A DNA stretch of 50,031 nucleotides from Paracoccaceae bacterium (GTDB lineage Bacteria > Pseudomonadota > Alphaproteobacteria > Rhodobacterales > Rhodobacteraceae). Shown piece after piece: positions 29,239 through 38,104 of the stretch (position 1 is its first letter; each line of letters begins with the position of its first letter). The notes under the pieces were generated by a model. The model searched no databases and was not told where the DNA came from. It was given only the letters and a program-made list of their open reading frames with translations. The position numbers and the translations under genes are program-made. The stretch lies in assembly GCA_023260835.1 (NCBI GenBank), contig JALQTR010000086.1, positions 1-50,031 on the forward strand. The letters are read 5' to 3'.

Positions 29239-29253
29239 ATTAGGATGCCATTG

Positions 29254-29910
29254 ATGACCGCCCCATCGCCGCCCGTGAATATATCCGAAGAAATTCAGGC
29301 CGAATTGCTGCAACGGATTTGCTTTTTGGACTATCGCCCGGGGGATCAGTTGAAAGAGGCCTATTTGGCCAAAGAATTTGGTGTCAGTCGGACCCCAGTG
29401 CGCGATGCGATCAGTCGGATCAGTCATTTGGGTCTTGTGGAAACGCGCAATGGGGTGGGCACCGTTGTTCGACAGCTGAGCCTGACCGAAATCACCCATG
29501 TCTATAACATGCGGCTGGAACTGGCGCCGATGATTGGCATGCTGAATCCGCGGCAGATTGCGCCAAGCGACCGCAAAGTTTGTGAACGGCTGTTGGGGCA
29601 GGCGGCTGATTTGAACGATGCGTTTGATGCGCGGGGCTATGTTCAGCTGAACCACCGATTACATGAATTCATCGCGGGGTTAATTGGCAATGATGTGCTG
29701 CGGTCCTTTTGGTGGCAAACCTATTATCAGGCGGCCAGCACATGGTACCAGCTGGCCCATCTGCAAGGCCCCAAAGCGGCCACGGCCTTGGTGTCGGAAT
29801 TGACGGATATCAGGGATGCGCTTGATCATAATGATCTATGCGCATTGGGATATGTGCAGCGGATCCATATTGGATATGGGTTTGAACAGATCAAGACGCT
29901 GTTGTTTTGA
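29254..29910 (+). CDS. GntR family transcriptional regulator (FCD-like)
   Basis: NISEEIQAELLQRICFLDYRPGDQLKEAYLAKEFGVSRTPVRDAISRISHLGLVETRNGVGTVV; start moved from 29233 to ATG 29254 (29245 also possible). Confidence 0.9.
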   Translation: MTAPSPPVNISEEIQAELLQRICFLDYRPGDQLKEAYLAKEFGVSRTPVRDAISRISHLGLVETRNGVGTVVRQLSLTEITHVYNMRLELAPMIGMLNPRQIAPSDRKVCERLLGQAADLNDAFDARGYVQLNHRLHEFIAGLIGNDVLRSFWWQTYYQAASTWYQLAHLQGPKAATALVSELTDIRDALDHNDLCALGYVQRIHIGYGFEQIKTLLF

Positions 29911-29933
29911 TGGTCCCAGAACGGGGGGGTGCG

Positions 29934-31487
29934 TTAACTTTCAGGCGGTGCGCCGCCTTCGGCTGTACGTTTGTCGATAAAGGTTTGCAGTTCATCCATG
30001 CGATCTGGGGACAGCATCATCTGCGCATTTTGCGCCAATATGCCTTCCCAGACGCGTGTTGCGCGTTGATTGGCATCCTGTGCGCCGCGTTCAGTCCATG
30101 TGCCATAGTTGGCGTAATCATGCACGATGGGGGGATAGAATTCGGTTTTATAGCGATCCATTGTTTGCGGCGCGGCAAAGAAATGGCCCGAGGGCGCAAC
30201 CTGTGACAATGCCGTTATAAACCCGATATCAGCCACCCCAGCAGTGGCGCCAGCACAGAGTTCGGCCACCATGTTCAGCACTTCGACATCGGTGATGATC
30301 TTTTCATAACTAACGGACAGGCCGCCCTCTAACCAACCGGCGGAATGGATAATCACACTGGCCCCGGCCAGCAGGCACCCCCAAAGCCCCATTTGGTTTT
30401 CATTTGCGGCCTGAACGTCATTTACATTCGACGCAGATCCTGCTGCGGATCGCCATGGCAGGCCCAGCAGCCGTGCCATTTGCCCCGCTGCAAGGGATGC
30501 CTGAAAATGCGATGGGGTGCCAAGGGCCGGCGCCCCCGATTTCATATCCACATTGGACGTGAACGTGCCATAACACACCGGCGCACCAGGGTTTGCCAAC
30601 TGGGTCAGCGTAATCGCGGCAAGGCATTCCGCATGCGACAGGGTGATTGCCCCTGCAACGGTAATCGGGGCCATGGCCCCCATCAGGGTAAAGGGTGTGA
30701 CGATGGACAGCTGACCGTGGCGCGCAAAATCAATCAACCCTTGTGCCATTGGATTATCCAAACAGCGTGGGCTGTTGGTGTTTATGATCGTATAGGCATG
30801 CGCGGCGGATCGAAATGCATCATCGTCCAGTCCCCGCGCGATTTTCAGCATTTCAAAATTATCCAGCGTCTGCGGGGTGCCGCGGGCAAACAGGAACGGG
30901 AATTTATCGGTCTGTGTCATCTGTGTTTTGACCGTAAAATAATGGCGCAGATGTGTTGGGATGTTTTGTGGCTCGACCGAGGGGCTCATCATTTGGAAGA
31001 CATCAAAATGATGGGCAAGGCGGGTGAATTCTTCAAAATCCGTGGCTGACCCGGGGCGTCGCCCGCGTTTTAAATCTGTTGCATTTGGCGCCCCTGCACC
31101 GGGTTGAAAGGCCAACGCCCCCAACTCAAGCACAATATCCCGATCTGGCGCAGCTGCATGACAATGGATGGATTTGGGGGCTGTGTGAAGGGCCGATTGG
31201 ACAATACCACGCCCGATAAAGACCATATCCCCCTCAATCCGTGCGCCCGCCGCGGCATAAATGCGCCGCGCTTCGGGCAGCAGGACTTTCATCCCCAGCT
31301 CTTCCAGCATCCGCAGGGCGGTGTCATGAATATTGGCGGCCTCATCTTCTGAAAATACGGACATCAGCGGAAAAGGGTTGCGCAATTGCCGATAATTCGT
31401 TTCGCGCACAGCTGCGGCGCCGGCCTGTGATTGCGTGCGTCGTTTGCGATTGTTGTGCGGCTTTGCGCCCTCAATTTGCGTGGCCAT
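29934..31487 (-). CDS. Trimethylamine methyltransferase (MttB) family protein, no in-frame amber codon
   Basis: NYRQLRNPFPLMSVFSEDEAANIHDTALRMLEELGMKVLLPEARRIYAAAGARI; SGAPALGTPSHFQASLAAGQMARLLGLPWRSAAGSASNVNDVQA; 517 aa. Confidence 0.9.
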   Translation of the reverse strand: MATQIEGAKPHNNRKRRTQSQAGAAAVRETNYRQLRNPFPLMSVFSEDEAANIHDTALRMLEELGMKVLLPEARRIYAAAGARIEGDMVFIGRGIVQSALHTAPKSIHCHAAAPDRDIVLELGALAFQPGAGAPNATDLKRGRRPGSATDFEEFTRLAHHFDVFQMMSPSVEPQNIPTHLRHYFTVKTQMTQTDKFPFLFARGTPQTLDNFEMLKIARGLDDDAFRSAAHAYTIINTNSPRCLDNPMAQGLIDFARHGQLSIVTPFTLMGAMAPITVAGAITLSHAECLAAITLTQLANPGAPVCYGTFTSNVDMKSGAPALGTPSHFQASLAAGQMARLLGLPWRSAAGSASNVNDVQAANENQMGLWGCLLAGASVIIHSAGWLEGGLSVSYEKIITDVEVLNMVAELCAGATAGVADIGFITALSQVAPSGHFFAAPQTMDRYKTEFYPPIVHDYANYGTWTERGAQDANQRATRVWEGILAQNAQMMLSPDRMDELQTFIDKRTAEGGAPPES

Positions 31488-31587
31488 CAGATTTATATCC
31501 CTATATTTACATTATGCATATGATTTGTTTGATGATGTGAGCAAATTAAAAACGCCAACCTACATAAAAAGCCTGCGCTCTAATTCC

Positions 31588-32151
31588 ATGACGATAGATA
31601 CCCCCATGACAGATATCACAGACGCCTCATCACAATTTCAGGACAGCCTGCCCATGACATCAGATGCGATACTTGCGCATCTTGATGACTGGGGGATCGA
31701 ATACACACGGTTTGACCACGCCCCCCTGCGCACCGTCGAGGATGCGAAGAAAATTCAACATCAATTGCTGTCCACCGACCAAGGCGGCGGGCATATTAAA
31801 AATCTTTATCTGCGCGATCATAAGAAGAAAAATATTTTGGTTGTTGCGGAACAAGATTGCGTGATTGACTTAAAAGGGCTTCATAAAACCCTTGGCACTG
31901 GCCGTCTGTCGTTTGGGTCCAAGGATCGATTGATGGACGCCCTTGGTGTGCGCCCCGGGGCTGTCACACCATTGGCGATGATCAATGGCGTCAAGTCTGG
32001 TGTAGAGTTGTTCATTGATAAAACATTGCAAGATCGCGATGTCATCTATGTGCACCCGTTGGTGAATGACAGGACATTGGGATTGTCAATCGACGGTTTG
32101 AATGCGTTTTTTCCAATCATCAATGTCACGCCAAATTGGGTGGAATTGTAA
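31588..32151 (+). CDS. Prolyl-tRNA editing domain protein (ProX/PrdX/YbaK-like)
   Basis: GIEYTRFDHAPLRTVEDAKKI...GGGHIKNLYLRDHKKKNILVV...TLGTGRLSFGSKDRLMDALGVRPGAVTPLAMINGVKSGVELFID. Start uncertain (31588 or 31606). Confidence 0.9.
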   Translation: MTIDTPMTDITDASSQFQDSLPMTSDAILAHLDDWGIEYTRFDHAPLRTVEDAKKIQHQLLSTDQGGGHIKNLYLRDHKKKNILVVAEQDCVIDLKGLHKTLGTGRLSFGSKDRLMDALGVRPGAVTPLAMINGVKSGVELFIDKTLQDRDVIYVHPLVNDRTLGLSIDGLNAFFPIINVTPNWVEL

Positions 32152-32296
32152 TCTGTGGGTCGTTCCTTTCAGTTCGACAGGTATTGATGGGCGCAGACAT
32201 TCTGGTTAGCCTGCGTTTGAAAGCCTGATGGATTGCACAAACCGTACAAACGAAACCATCAGATTGAAGCTGTAATCGGCGAAGCGGGGCTATGGA

Positions 32297-34216
32297 ATGC
32301 TGTTTTCACCTATAACAATTCGGGGTCGCGTGATCCGGAACCGTATTTTGTCAACGGGTCACGACACGACACTGCCGACCGATGGTACCGTGAATGAGGC
32401 GCTGATCGCGTATCATCGGGCCAGAGCCAAGGGTGGTGTTGGGCTGATCGTTACCCAAGTGGCAGGTGTGCATGAAACGGCACGCTACACCTCGCATCTT
32501 TTGATGGCGACCGACGATTCATGCATTGCGGGCTATCGCGCATTGGCGGATGCTGTGCATGCTGAAGGCGCCGCAATCATCAGCCAGCTGTTCCATCCTG
32601 GCCGTGAAATTATGGAAAGCGCCGATGGGCTTTTGGCCGTTGCATGGGCCCCTTCGGTTGTTCCGAATGAACGGTTTCATGTCATGCCCCGCGCGCTTGA
32701 TGCGGCCATGATCGCCCAGATCGTCGCGGGATATGCCGCGGCTGCTCGTCGGATGGCCGAGGCGGGGTTTGACGGTGTTGAATATGTGGCCTCGCACGGG
32801 TATTTGCCCGCGCAGTTTTTGAACCCGCGGGTAAATTTGCGCACAGATGACTGGGGCCAAGACCGCACAAAATTTCTGCGTGATTGCATCACAGCGATGC
32901 GCGCAGCGGTTCCTGACGATTTTATCATCGGGATGCGCATTTCGGCGGATGAACGCGAAGAGGAGGGCCTGCAAGCCGCAGAAATGGAGGCGGCCGCCCG
33001 CGATTTATCGTCATTGTTGGACTATCTAAACGTCACAGTCGGCACCTCGGCCACGATGGGCGGTGCGGTGCATATTGTGCCCCCCATGGCCTATGCCGCA
33101 GGATACATGGCCGAAGCGGCGGGCCGGATCAAACGGGCTGTGGATTGCCCAGTGTTTGTGGCGGGCCGGATCAATCAGCCGCAGGTGGCTGAAGAAATCC
33201 TTGCGGCGGGACACGCGGATATGTGCGGTATGACGCGGGCATTGATTGCCGATCCTGATATGCCCGCAAAAGCGCAGACCGGACGGTTTGATGATATTCG
33301 TGCCTGTATCGGATGCAATCAGGCCTGCATTGGACATTTTCATCGTGGTTTGCCGATCTCTTGTATTCAGCACCCCGAAACGGGGCGCGAGCTGCGGTAC
33401 GGCACCTATTGTCCTGCTGAGCGGCGCAAAAAGATCATGGTTGTTGGCGGCGGACCCGCCGGTATGAAGGCCGCGGCCGTTGCGGCAGCGCGGGGTCATG
33501 ATGTAACCCTTTATGATGCCAATGCTCAGTTGGGTGGACAGGCGCGGCTCGCACAACTTTTGCCCAGGCGGGCGGAATTTGGTGGGATCATCACCAATCT
33601 TGCCCGCGAGATGGAGCTGGCACAGGTGCGCGTTCTGCGCGGCATTCGGGTCACCCGCGATTTGGTCCAGCAAGAGGCGCCAGATGCCGTGGTTGTCGCC
33701 ACCGGTGCCGTGCCTTATGTGCCTGATCTGCCCCAGGACGGGTCGGTTCAGATGCTGACCGCGTGGGATGTATTGCAGGGCGCAAAAACAGGGCCGCGTG
33801 TTTTGGTCGCTGATTGGCGTGCTGATTGGGTTGGGCCCGGCATTGCCGAGGCGCTGGTGCAACAAGGCTGCAATGTGCAGCTTGCGTTGACCGCACCGAT
33901 GTTGGCGGGTCAATTGCCACTTTATGTGCGTGATGATATTGCCGCGCGATTGCATGGGCTGGGTGTCACCATTACCCCCTATGCACGGCTCTACGGCGTG
34001 TCAGAGGGCACGGTTTATCTGCAACACACCACATCCGGCGCCGCCATCGAGGCAGAGGCCGATACGGTTGTTCTGTGTCTGGGGCACAGGCCCGTGGATG
34101 AGCTGAGCGCGCAAATTGCAGACCTGACCGAAGTGATCACAATCGGTGACGCCATGGCGCCACGAACCGCAGAGGAGGCTGTTTATGAGGGGCTGAAAGC
34201 CGCTGTCGCGATGTAA
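32297..34216 (+). CDS. NADH:flavin oxidoreductase/Old Yellow Enzyme-like with 4Fe-4S and NAD(P)-binding domains (2,4-dienoyl-CoA reductase/TMADH/StcD-like)
   Basis: MLFSPITIRGRVIRNRILSTGHDTTL; CIGCNQACIGHFHRGLPISCIQ 4Fe-4S motif; KKIMVVGGGPAGMKAAAVAAARGHDVTLYD. Confidence 0.92.
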   Translation: MLFSPITIRGRVIRNRILSTGHDTTLPTDGTVNEALIAYHRARAKGGVGLIVTQVAGVHETARYTSHLLMATDDSCIAGYRALADAVHAEGAAIISQLFHPGREIMESADGLLAVAWAPSVVPNERFHVMPRALDAAMIAQIVAGYAAAARRMAEAGFDGVEYVASHGYLPAQFLNPRVNLRTDDWGQDRTKFLRDCITAMRAAVPDDFIIGMRISADEREEEGLQAAEMEAAARDLSSLLDYLNVTVGTSATMGGAVHIVPPMAYAAGYMAEAAGRIKRAVDCPVFVAGRINQPQVAEEILAAGHADMCGMTRALIADPDMPAKAQTGRFDDIRACIGCNQACIGHFHRGLPISCIQHPETGRELRYGTYCPAERRKKIMVVGGGPAGMKAAAVAAARGHDVTLYDANAQLGGQARLAQLLPRRAEFGGIITNLAREMELAQVRVLRGIRVTRDLVQQEAPDAVVVATGAVPYVPDLPQDGSVQMLTAWDVLQGAKTGPRVLVADWRADWVGPGIAEALVQQGCNVQLALTAPMLAGQLPLYVRDDIAARLHGLGVTITPYARLYGVSEGTVYLQHTTSGAAIEAEADTVVLCLGHRPVDELSAQIADLTEVITIGDAMAPRTAEEAVYEGLKAAVAM

Positions 34217-34252
34217 GTTGGGCCATATCCATGCCCAAAGGCCGCTATGCGT

Positions 34253-35125
34253 CTACTGCCCAAGCCAATTAAACAATTGCTGCGCGGGCTTTGAGGCTTG
34301 GGAATGCAGTTTGACATAGAAATCCTGCGGCGAGCTGATGTCGATAGGCAACAATGGAACCAAACGGCCCGAAGACACCAATTCATGCGTCAGACCATCC
34401 CATCCCAGCACAACGCCCATGTCATCCTGTGCGGCCTGAAGGGCAATCAAATAATTGTTCACGCGATGATCAACGCGGATGGGGCCAGTGTACCCTAGTG
34501 ACGCGAACCAATCCTTCCAGCTTGTCCAGCCTGTATTACCTGCCTCCATATGAATAAGGGGCAGTTTTGCAAGTTCACCAATGGATTGGATCGCATGCGC
34601 GGCGGCAAACCTTGGACTGCATAGCGCGGCGATGCGGTCGTGAAATAAAACGCGGCAATCCCCCTTATCTTTGGACATATCAGCATAATGAATGCTGAGG
34701 TCGCAATCATTGTGATCTTGGTCTGTATCATTGACAATTTGTGCAACAGAGACGTGGCCATGGGTGCGCCAAAATTCTGCCAAACGCGGCATAAGCCAAA
34801 GTGAACTGACCGCAGTTGTGACGCGAATTGTGACGGCCGCTTTTGATGTTCTTGCACGCAGTTGATCCAATGCATCGTTGATGCCTTCAAAGCTGCGCTG
34901 TAACGCGACCAATAGATATGCACCCAGTTCGGTCAATTCGACGCCGCGGTGATAGCGATGAAATAAAGTAATCCGAAGCTCTTGCTCAAGTGATTTAACT
35001 TGATGGCTGATTGCGGCGGGCGTCACATTCAATTCAACGGCCGCTTTTTTAAAACTCGCGTGCCGCGCCGCAGTTTCGAAGGCGATTAATGCGCTCATTG
35101 CGGGAAGTTCATAGGGTCTGTTCAA
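34253..35125 (-). CDS. LysR family transcriptional regulator (GcvA-like)
   Basis: ELPAMSALIAFETAARHASFKKAAVELNVTPAAISHQVKSLEQELRITLFHRYHRGVELTELG. Confidence 0.92.
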   Translation of the reverse strand: MNRPYELPAMSALIAFETAARHASFKKAAVELNVTPAAISHQVKSLEQELRITLFHRYHRGVELTELGAYLLVALQRSFEGINDALDQLRARTSKAAVTIRVTTAVSSLWLMPRLAEFWRTHGHVSVAQIVNDTDQDHNDCDLSIHYADMSKDKGDCRVLFHDRIAALCSPRFAAAHAIQSIGELAKLPLIHMEAGNTGWTSWKDWFASLGYTGPIRVDHRVNNYLIALQAAQDDMGVVLGWDGLTHELVSSGRLVPLLPIDISSPQDFYVKLHSQASKPAQQLFNWLGQ

Positions 35126-35259
35126 ATGATTTGCTCCGATGTGGTATGCGGTATTTTGGCTTAGAATATCTAATTCAAGATGAAATTTTTTACAATTGCC
35201 AAACGCATCAGGCTGGGATCATTGGGTGGCAAAGCCATTCATGTATAGGGGAATGAACA

Positions 35260-36831
35260 ATGAAGGATGATGATGCAAAACGGTCACGTTCACGTGGTGG
35301 ACGGCGCGGGGCGGATAAAGGGCGATCCGCCGCGCCGGGGCAGAATCCCTTTTTGGAAACACCGTTCATCACTCGCGGCATCCCCCCCTATGAACTGCTG
35401 GGCGAGGACGCGTTGCAGCGTATCGAAGACACCGCCGAACGGATCATGGCCGAAATTGGCATTGAATTTCGCGAAGACCCAGAAGTGGTTGAATTGTTTC
35501 GTAAAGCCGGGGCAATGGTTACGCCTGTATCGGCCGATGCATGGAACCTGAAATTTGAACGCGGTATGATCCGCGCCATTTTGAAAACAGCCCCAGCACG
35601 GTTTACGCAACACGCGCGCAACCCAGCACGATCCATTGAAATTGGCGGTGATGCGACGGTTTTCGCCCCTTCCTATGGATCGCCCTTTGTGATGGATTTG
35701 GATCAGGGGCGCCGCTATGGCACCATAAATGATTTTGAAAATTTCGTGAAATTGGCACAGTCATCGCCATGGCTGCATCATTCTGGTGGGACGATTTGTG
35801 AACCGACGGATATTGCGGTTAACAAGCGGCACCTGGATATGGTATATGCGCATATGCGGTATTCTGATCGGCCGTTTTTGGGATCGATCACTGCACCAGA
35901 ACGCGCAGCAGATTCCATTGAAATGTGCCGTATCCTGTTTGGTGCGGATTATGTTGATCAACACTGCGTTATTATGGGCAATTTCAACACGACGTCACCA
36001 TTGGTTATGGATGGCGTCACGACACGCGGTATTCGTGAATATGCACAAGCGGGCCAGGGCTCTATTCACCTGCCATTTTTGTTGGGGGGGGCTGTTTCGC
36101 CCCTAACGATTGCGGGATCGGTTGCACAATGTTTGGCAGAAACCATGGTCTCTGCGGCAATCACTCAGCTGGTGCGGCCAGGATCCCCTGCAATTTTGGG
36201 GTCGTTTATTTCGTCGATGTCATTGCGCAGTGGGTCGCCCACATTTGGGACGCCTGAACCTGCATTGGGGTCGCTTGTCATGGGGCAATTGGCGCGCCGT
36301 TTGAATATGCCTCTGCGCTGTGCTGGGAATTTCTCAACATCCAAGTTGCTAGATGCGCAAGCGATGCAGCAATCTGTCATGTCGATGATGTCGGCCGTAC
36401 AGTGCGGTGCGAATTTCATTCTACATTCTGCTGGATTTTTGGATGGCCTTTTGTCCATGTCTTATGAAAAATTTGTTCTGGATGCTGATTTTTGTGGGGC
36501 CTTGCACGCCTATATGAAGGGGGTTGAGGTCTCAGATGACACGCTGGGGTTTGATGCCCTGGCAGAGCAGGGACCCGGTGCACATTTATTTGGAACGGCC
36601 CATACGTTGAAACATTACCAAACAGCCTATTGGGACAGTGCGCTTGACGATAATCAACCCTGGGAAACATGGAACGAGCAGGGCGCATCGGATGCGGCAA
36701 GCCGCGCTAACCAGCGGTGGAAGGATCAACTGGCCGTCTATGAAGCGCCACCGATGGATGATGCGGTGGATGACGCATTAAAGGCGTTCATAGCACAGCG
36801 CAAAGACGCCATGCCGGATGCTTGGTATTAA
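35260..36831 (+). CDS. Trimethylamine methyltransferase (MttB) family protein, second copy, no in-frame amber codon
   Basis: PPYELLGEDALQRIEDTAERIMAEIGIEFREDPEVVELFRKAGAMV...RSGSPTFGTPEPALGSLVMGQLARRLNMPLRCAGNFSTSKLLDAQAM; 523 aa. Confidence 0.92.
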   Translation: MKDDDAKRSRSRGGRRGADKGRSAAPGQNPFLETPFITRGIPPYELLGEDALQRIEDTAERIMAEIGIEFREDPEVVELFRKAGAMVTPVSADAWNLKFERGMIRAILKTAPARFTQHARNPARSIEIGGDATVFAPSYGSPFVMDLDQGRRYGTINDFENFVKLAQSSPWLHHSGGTICEPTDIAVNKRHLDMVYAHMRYSDRPFLGSITAPERAADSIEMCRILFGADYVDQHCVIMGNFNTTSPLVMDGVTTRGIREYAQAGQGSIHLPFLLGGAVSPLTIAGSVAQCLAETMVSAAITQLVRPGSPAILGSFISSMSLRSGSPTFGTPEPALGSLVMGQLARRLNMPLRCAGNFSTSKLLDAQAMQQSVMSMMSAVQCGANFILHSAGFLDGLLSMSYEKFVLDADFCGALHAYMKGVEVSDDTLGFDALAEQGPGAHLFGTAHTLKHYQTAYWDSALDDNQPWETWNEQGASDAASRANQRWKDQLAVYEAPPMDDAVDDALKAFIAQRKDAMPDAWY

Positions 36832-36840
36832 TACGAATAT

Positions 36841-36863
36841 AAAACCCCGGCGGCGGGGTGTTT
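36841..36863 (+). terminator. Candidate terminator downstream of second mttB
   Basis: AAAACCCCG-GCGG-CGGGGTGTTT stem-loop 10 bp after the stop codon; short T run only. Confidence 0.5.
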
Positions 36864-36950
36864 CAACAAAGTAGTTAAAATTTTACCTTGCTATCGAAGG
36901 GCCCTCTGTTTCTAAACATAGCCTTGGACCAGTAAAAATGGGGAGGCTCA

Positions 36951-37100
36951 GTGGTCGTAGCTGAATATACAGCCAGTGAAACTAATGCTATTATAGGTAT
37001 ATATGGTACATCAGGTAATTATGAGCTTGGCGGATTGATTAATGCTGATGGCGCAGACGGTGATAACCTTTTATCTTGCTCCATTGCGACCCAGCAATAA
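36951..37100 (+). CDS. Possible small ORF or gene remnant (49 aa), unknown
   Basis: GTG preceded by GGGGAGG; VVVAEYTASETNAIIGIYGTSGNYELGGLINADGADGDNLLSCSIATQQ; codon usage visibly AT-richer than neighbours. Confidence 0.35.
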   Translation: MVVAEYTASETNAIIGIYGTSGNYELGGLINADGADGDNLLSCSIATQQ

Positions 37101-37114
37101 CAGTGGGAACATGG

Positions 37115-37150
37115 ATCAGGTTTGTCAGCCATCGGGCTGGCAAATCTGAT
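37115..37150. other. Strong stem-loop in intergenic region upstream of infA
   Basis: ATCAGGTTTGTCAGCC-ATCG-GGCTGGCAAATCTGAT: 16-bp stem, both deviations are G-U pairs in RNA; no T tract follows. Confidence 0.7.
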
Positions 37151-37295
37151 GCAGTTATGGCGGGTTGGGGCCAATTCCGGCGTATAAACGGCCCATAACG
37201 GGGCAAACCCGTATTCGCACTTGAAAATTTCTGTATTTGGGCGCAAATAGGCGCATCGCGCGCGTTATGCGCGTTCATTTTATTAAGGAGAGACC

Positions 37296-37514
37296 ATGGC
37301 CAAGGAAGATACGCTCGAATTTCCAGGTGTCGTCAAGGAACTCCTGCCCAATGCGACATTCCGGGTCGAGCTTGAAAACGGCCATGAGATTATCGCCCAC
37401 ACGGCAGGAAAAATGCGCAAGAACCGCATCCGCGTTTTGGCGGGGGATAAGGTTCAGGTGGAAATGACCCCCTATGATCTGACCAAGGGCCGGATCAATT
37501 ACCGGTTCAAGTAA
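37296..37514 (+). CDS. infA: Translation initiation factor IF-1
   Basis: [72 protein letters not shown]. Confidence 0.99.
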   Translation: MAKEDTLEFPGVVKELLPNATFRVELENGHEIIAHTAGKMRKNRIRVLAGDKVQVEMTPYDLTKGRINYRFK

Positions 37515-37521
37515 TCCTGTT

Positions 37522-38103
37522 ATGCAACTGATCCTTGGCTCGGCCAGTCCGCGCCGGCGCGAATTGATCGCGCAGTTGGGTGTGGCGGTGGCGGATACCC
37601 GCGCGCCGGATATTGATGAAACCCCGCTGAAGGGCGAATTGCCACGCCCCTATTGCGCGCGCATGGCGCAAGAAAAGCTGGCCGTGCTGCCCTGTGCCGC
37701 GGATGAGGTGGTGTTGTGTGCCGACACGACCGTTGCGGTGGGTCGTCGCATACTGTGCAAACCCGCAGACCGGGCCGAGGCCGAGGCATTTTTGCGCCTT
37801 TTATCGGGTCGCCGGCATCGGGTCATCACCGCCGTTTCGGTGAAAACCGCTCAGCAAAGCTGGCTGCGCGTGGTGCAATCATCGGTTAAGTTCCGGGTGC
37901 TTAGCGATGCAGATATCATCTGGTATTTGGACAGCGGCGAATGGGACGGCAAGGCAGGTGGCTATGCCATTCAGGGCCTGGCCGAGGCCTTTATCCCCTG
38001 GATCGAAGGATCCTATAGCGCGATTATGGGTCTGCCACTTGCGCAAACGGCCGGTGTTTTGCAGGCAGCAGGATTGACATTGGGACAGCAACAGGGGGCC
38101 TGA
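37522..38103 (+). CDS. maf: Maf-family nucleotide pyrophosphatase
   Basis: [18 protein letters not shown]...[30 protein letters not shown]. Confidence 0.95.
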   Translation: MQLILGSASPRRRELIAQLGVAVADTRAPDIDETPLKGELPRPYCARMAQEKLAVLPCAADEVVLCADTTVAVGRRILCKPADRAEAEAFLRLLSGRRHRVITAVSVKTAQQSWLRVVQSSVKFRVLSDADIIWYLDSGEWDGKAGGYAIQGLAEAFIPWIEGSYSAIMGLPLAQTAGVLQAAGLTLGQQQGA

Positions 38104-38104
38104 T

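Noticed and set aside
33026-33955. 309-aa minus-strand ORF
   Set aside because: Antisense to the OYE-like flavoprotein; no domain signal.
29934-36831. Pyrrolysine-containing MttB with in-frame amber codon
   Set aside because: Both MttB-family ORFs are full length (517 and 523 aa) with no internal TAG, so there is no sign of Pyl.
37251-37276. GCGCAT...ATGCGC hairpin just before infA
   Set aside because: Short GC-alternating sequence with a 10-nt loop; could be incidental.
18508-37295. tRNA-targeted integrative element with att repeats
   Set aside because: No integrase, no recombinase and no second copy of the tRNA 3' sequence found by eye near 36.8-37.3 kb; only the boundary inference is kept.
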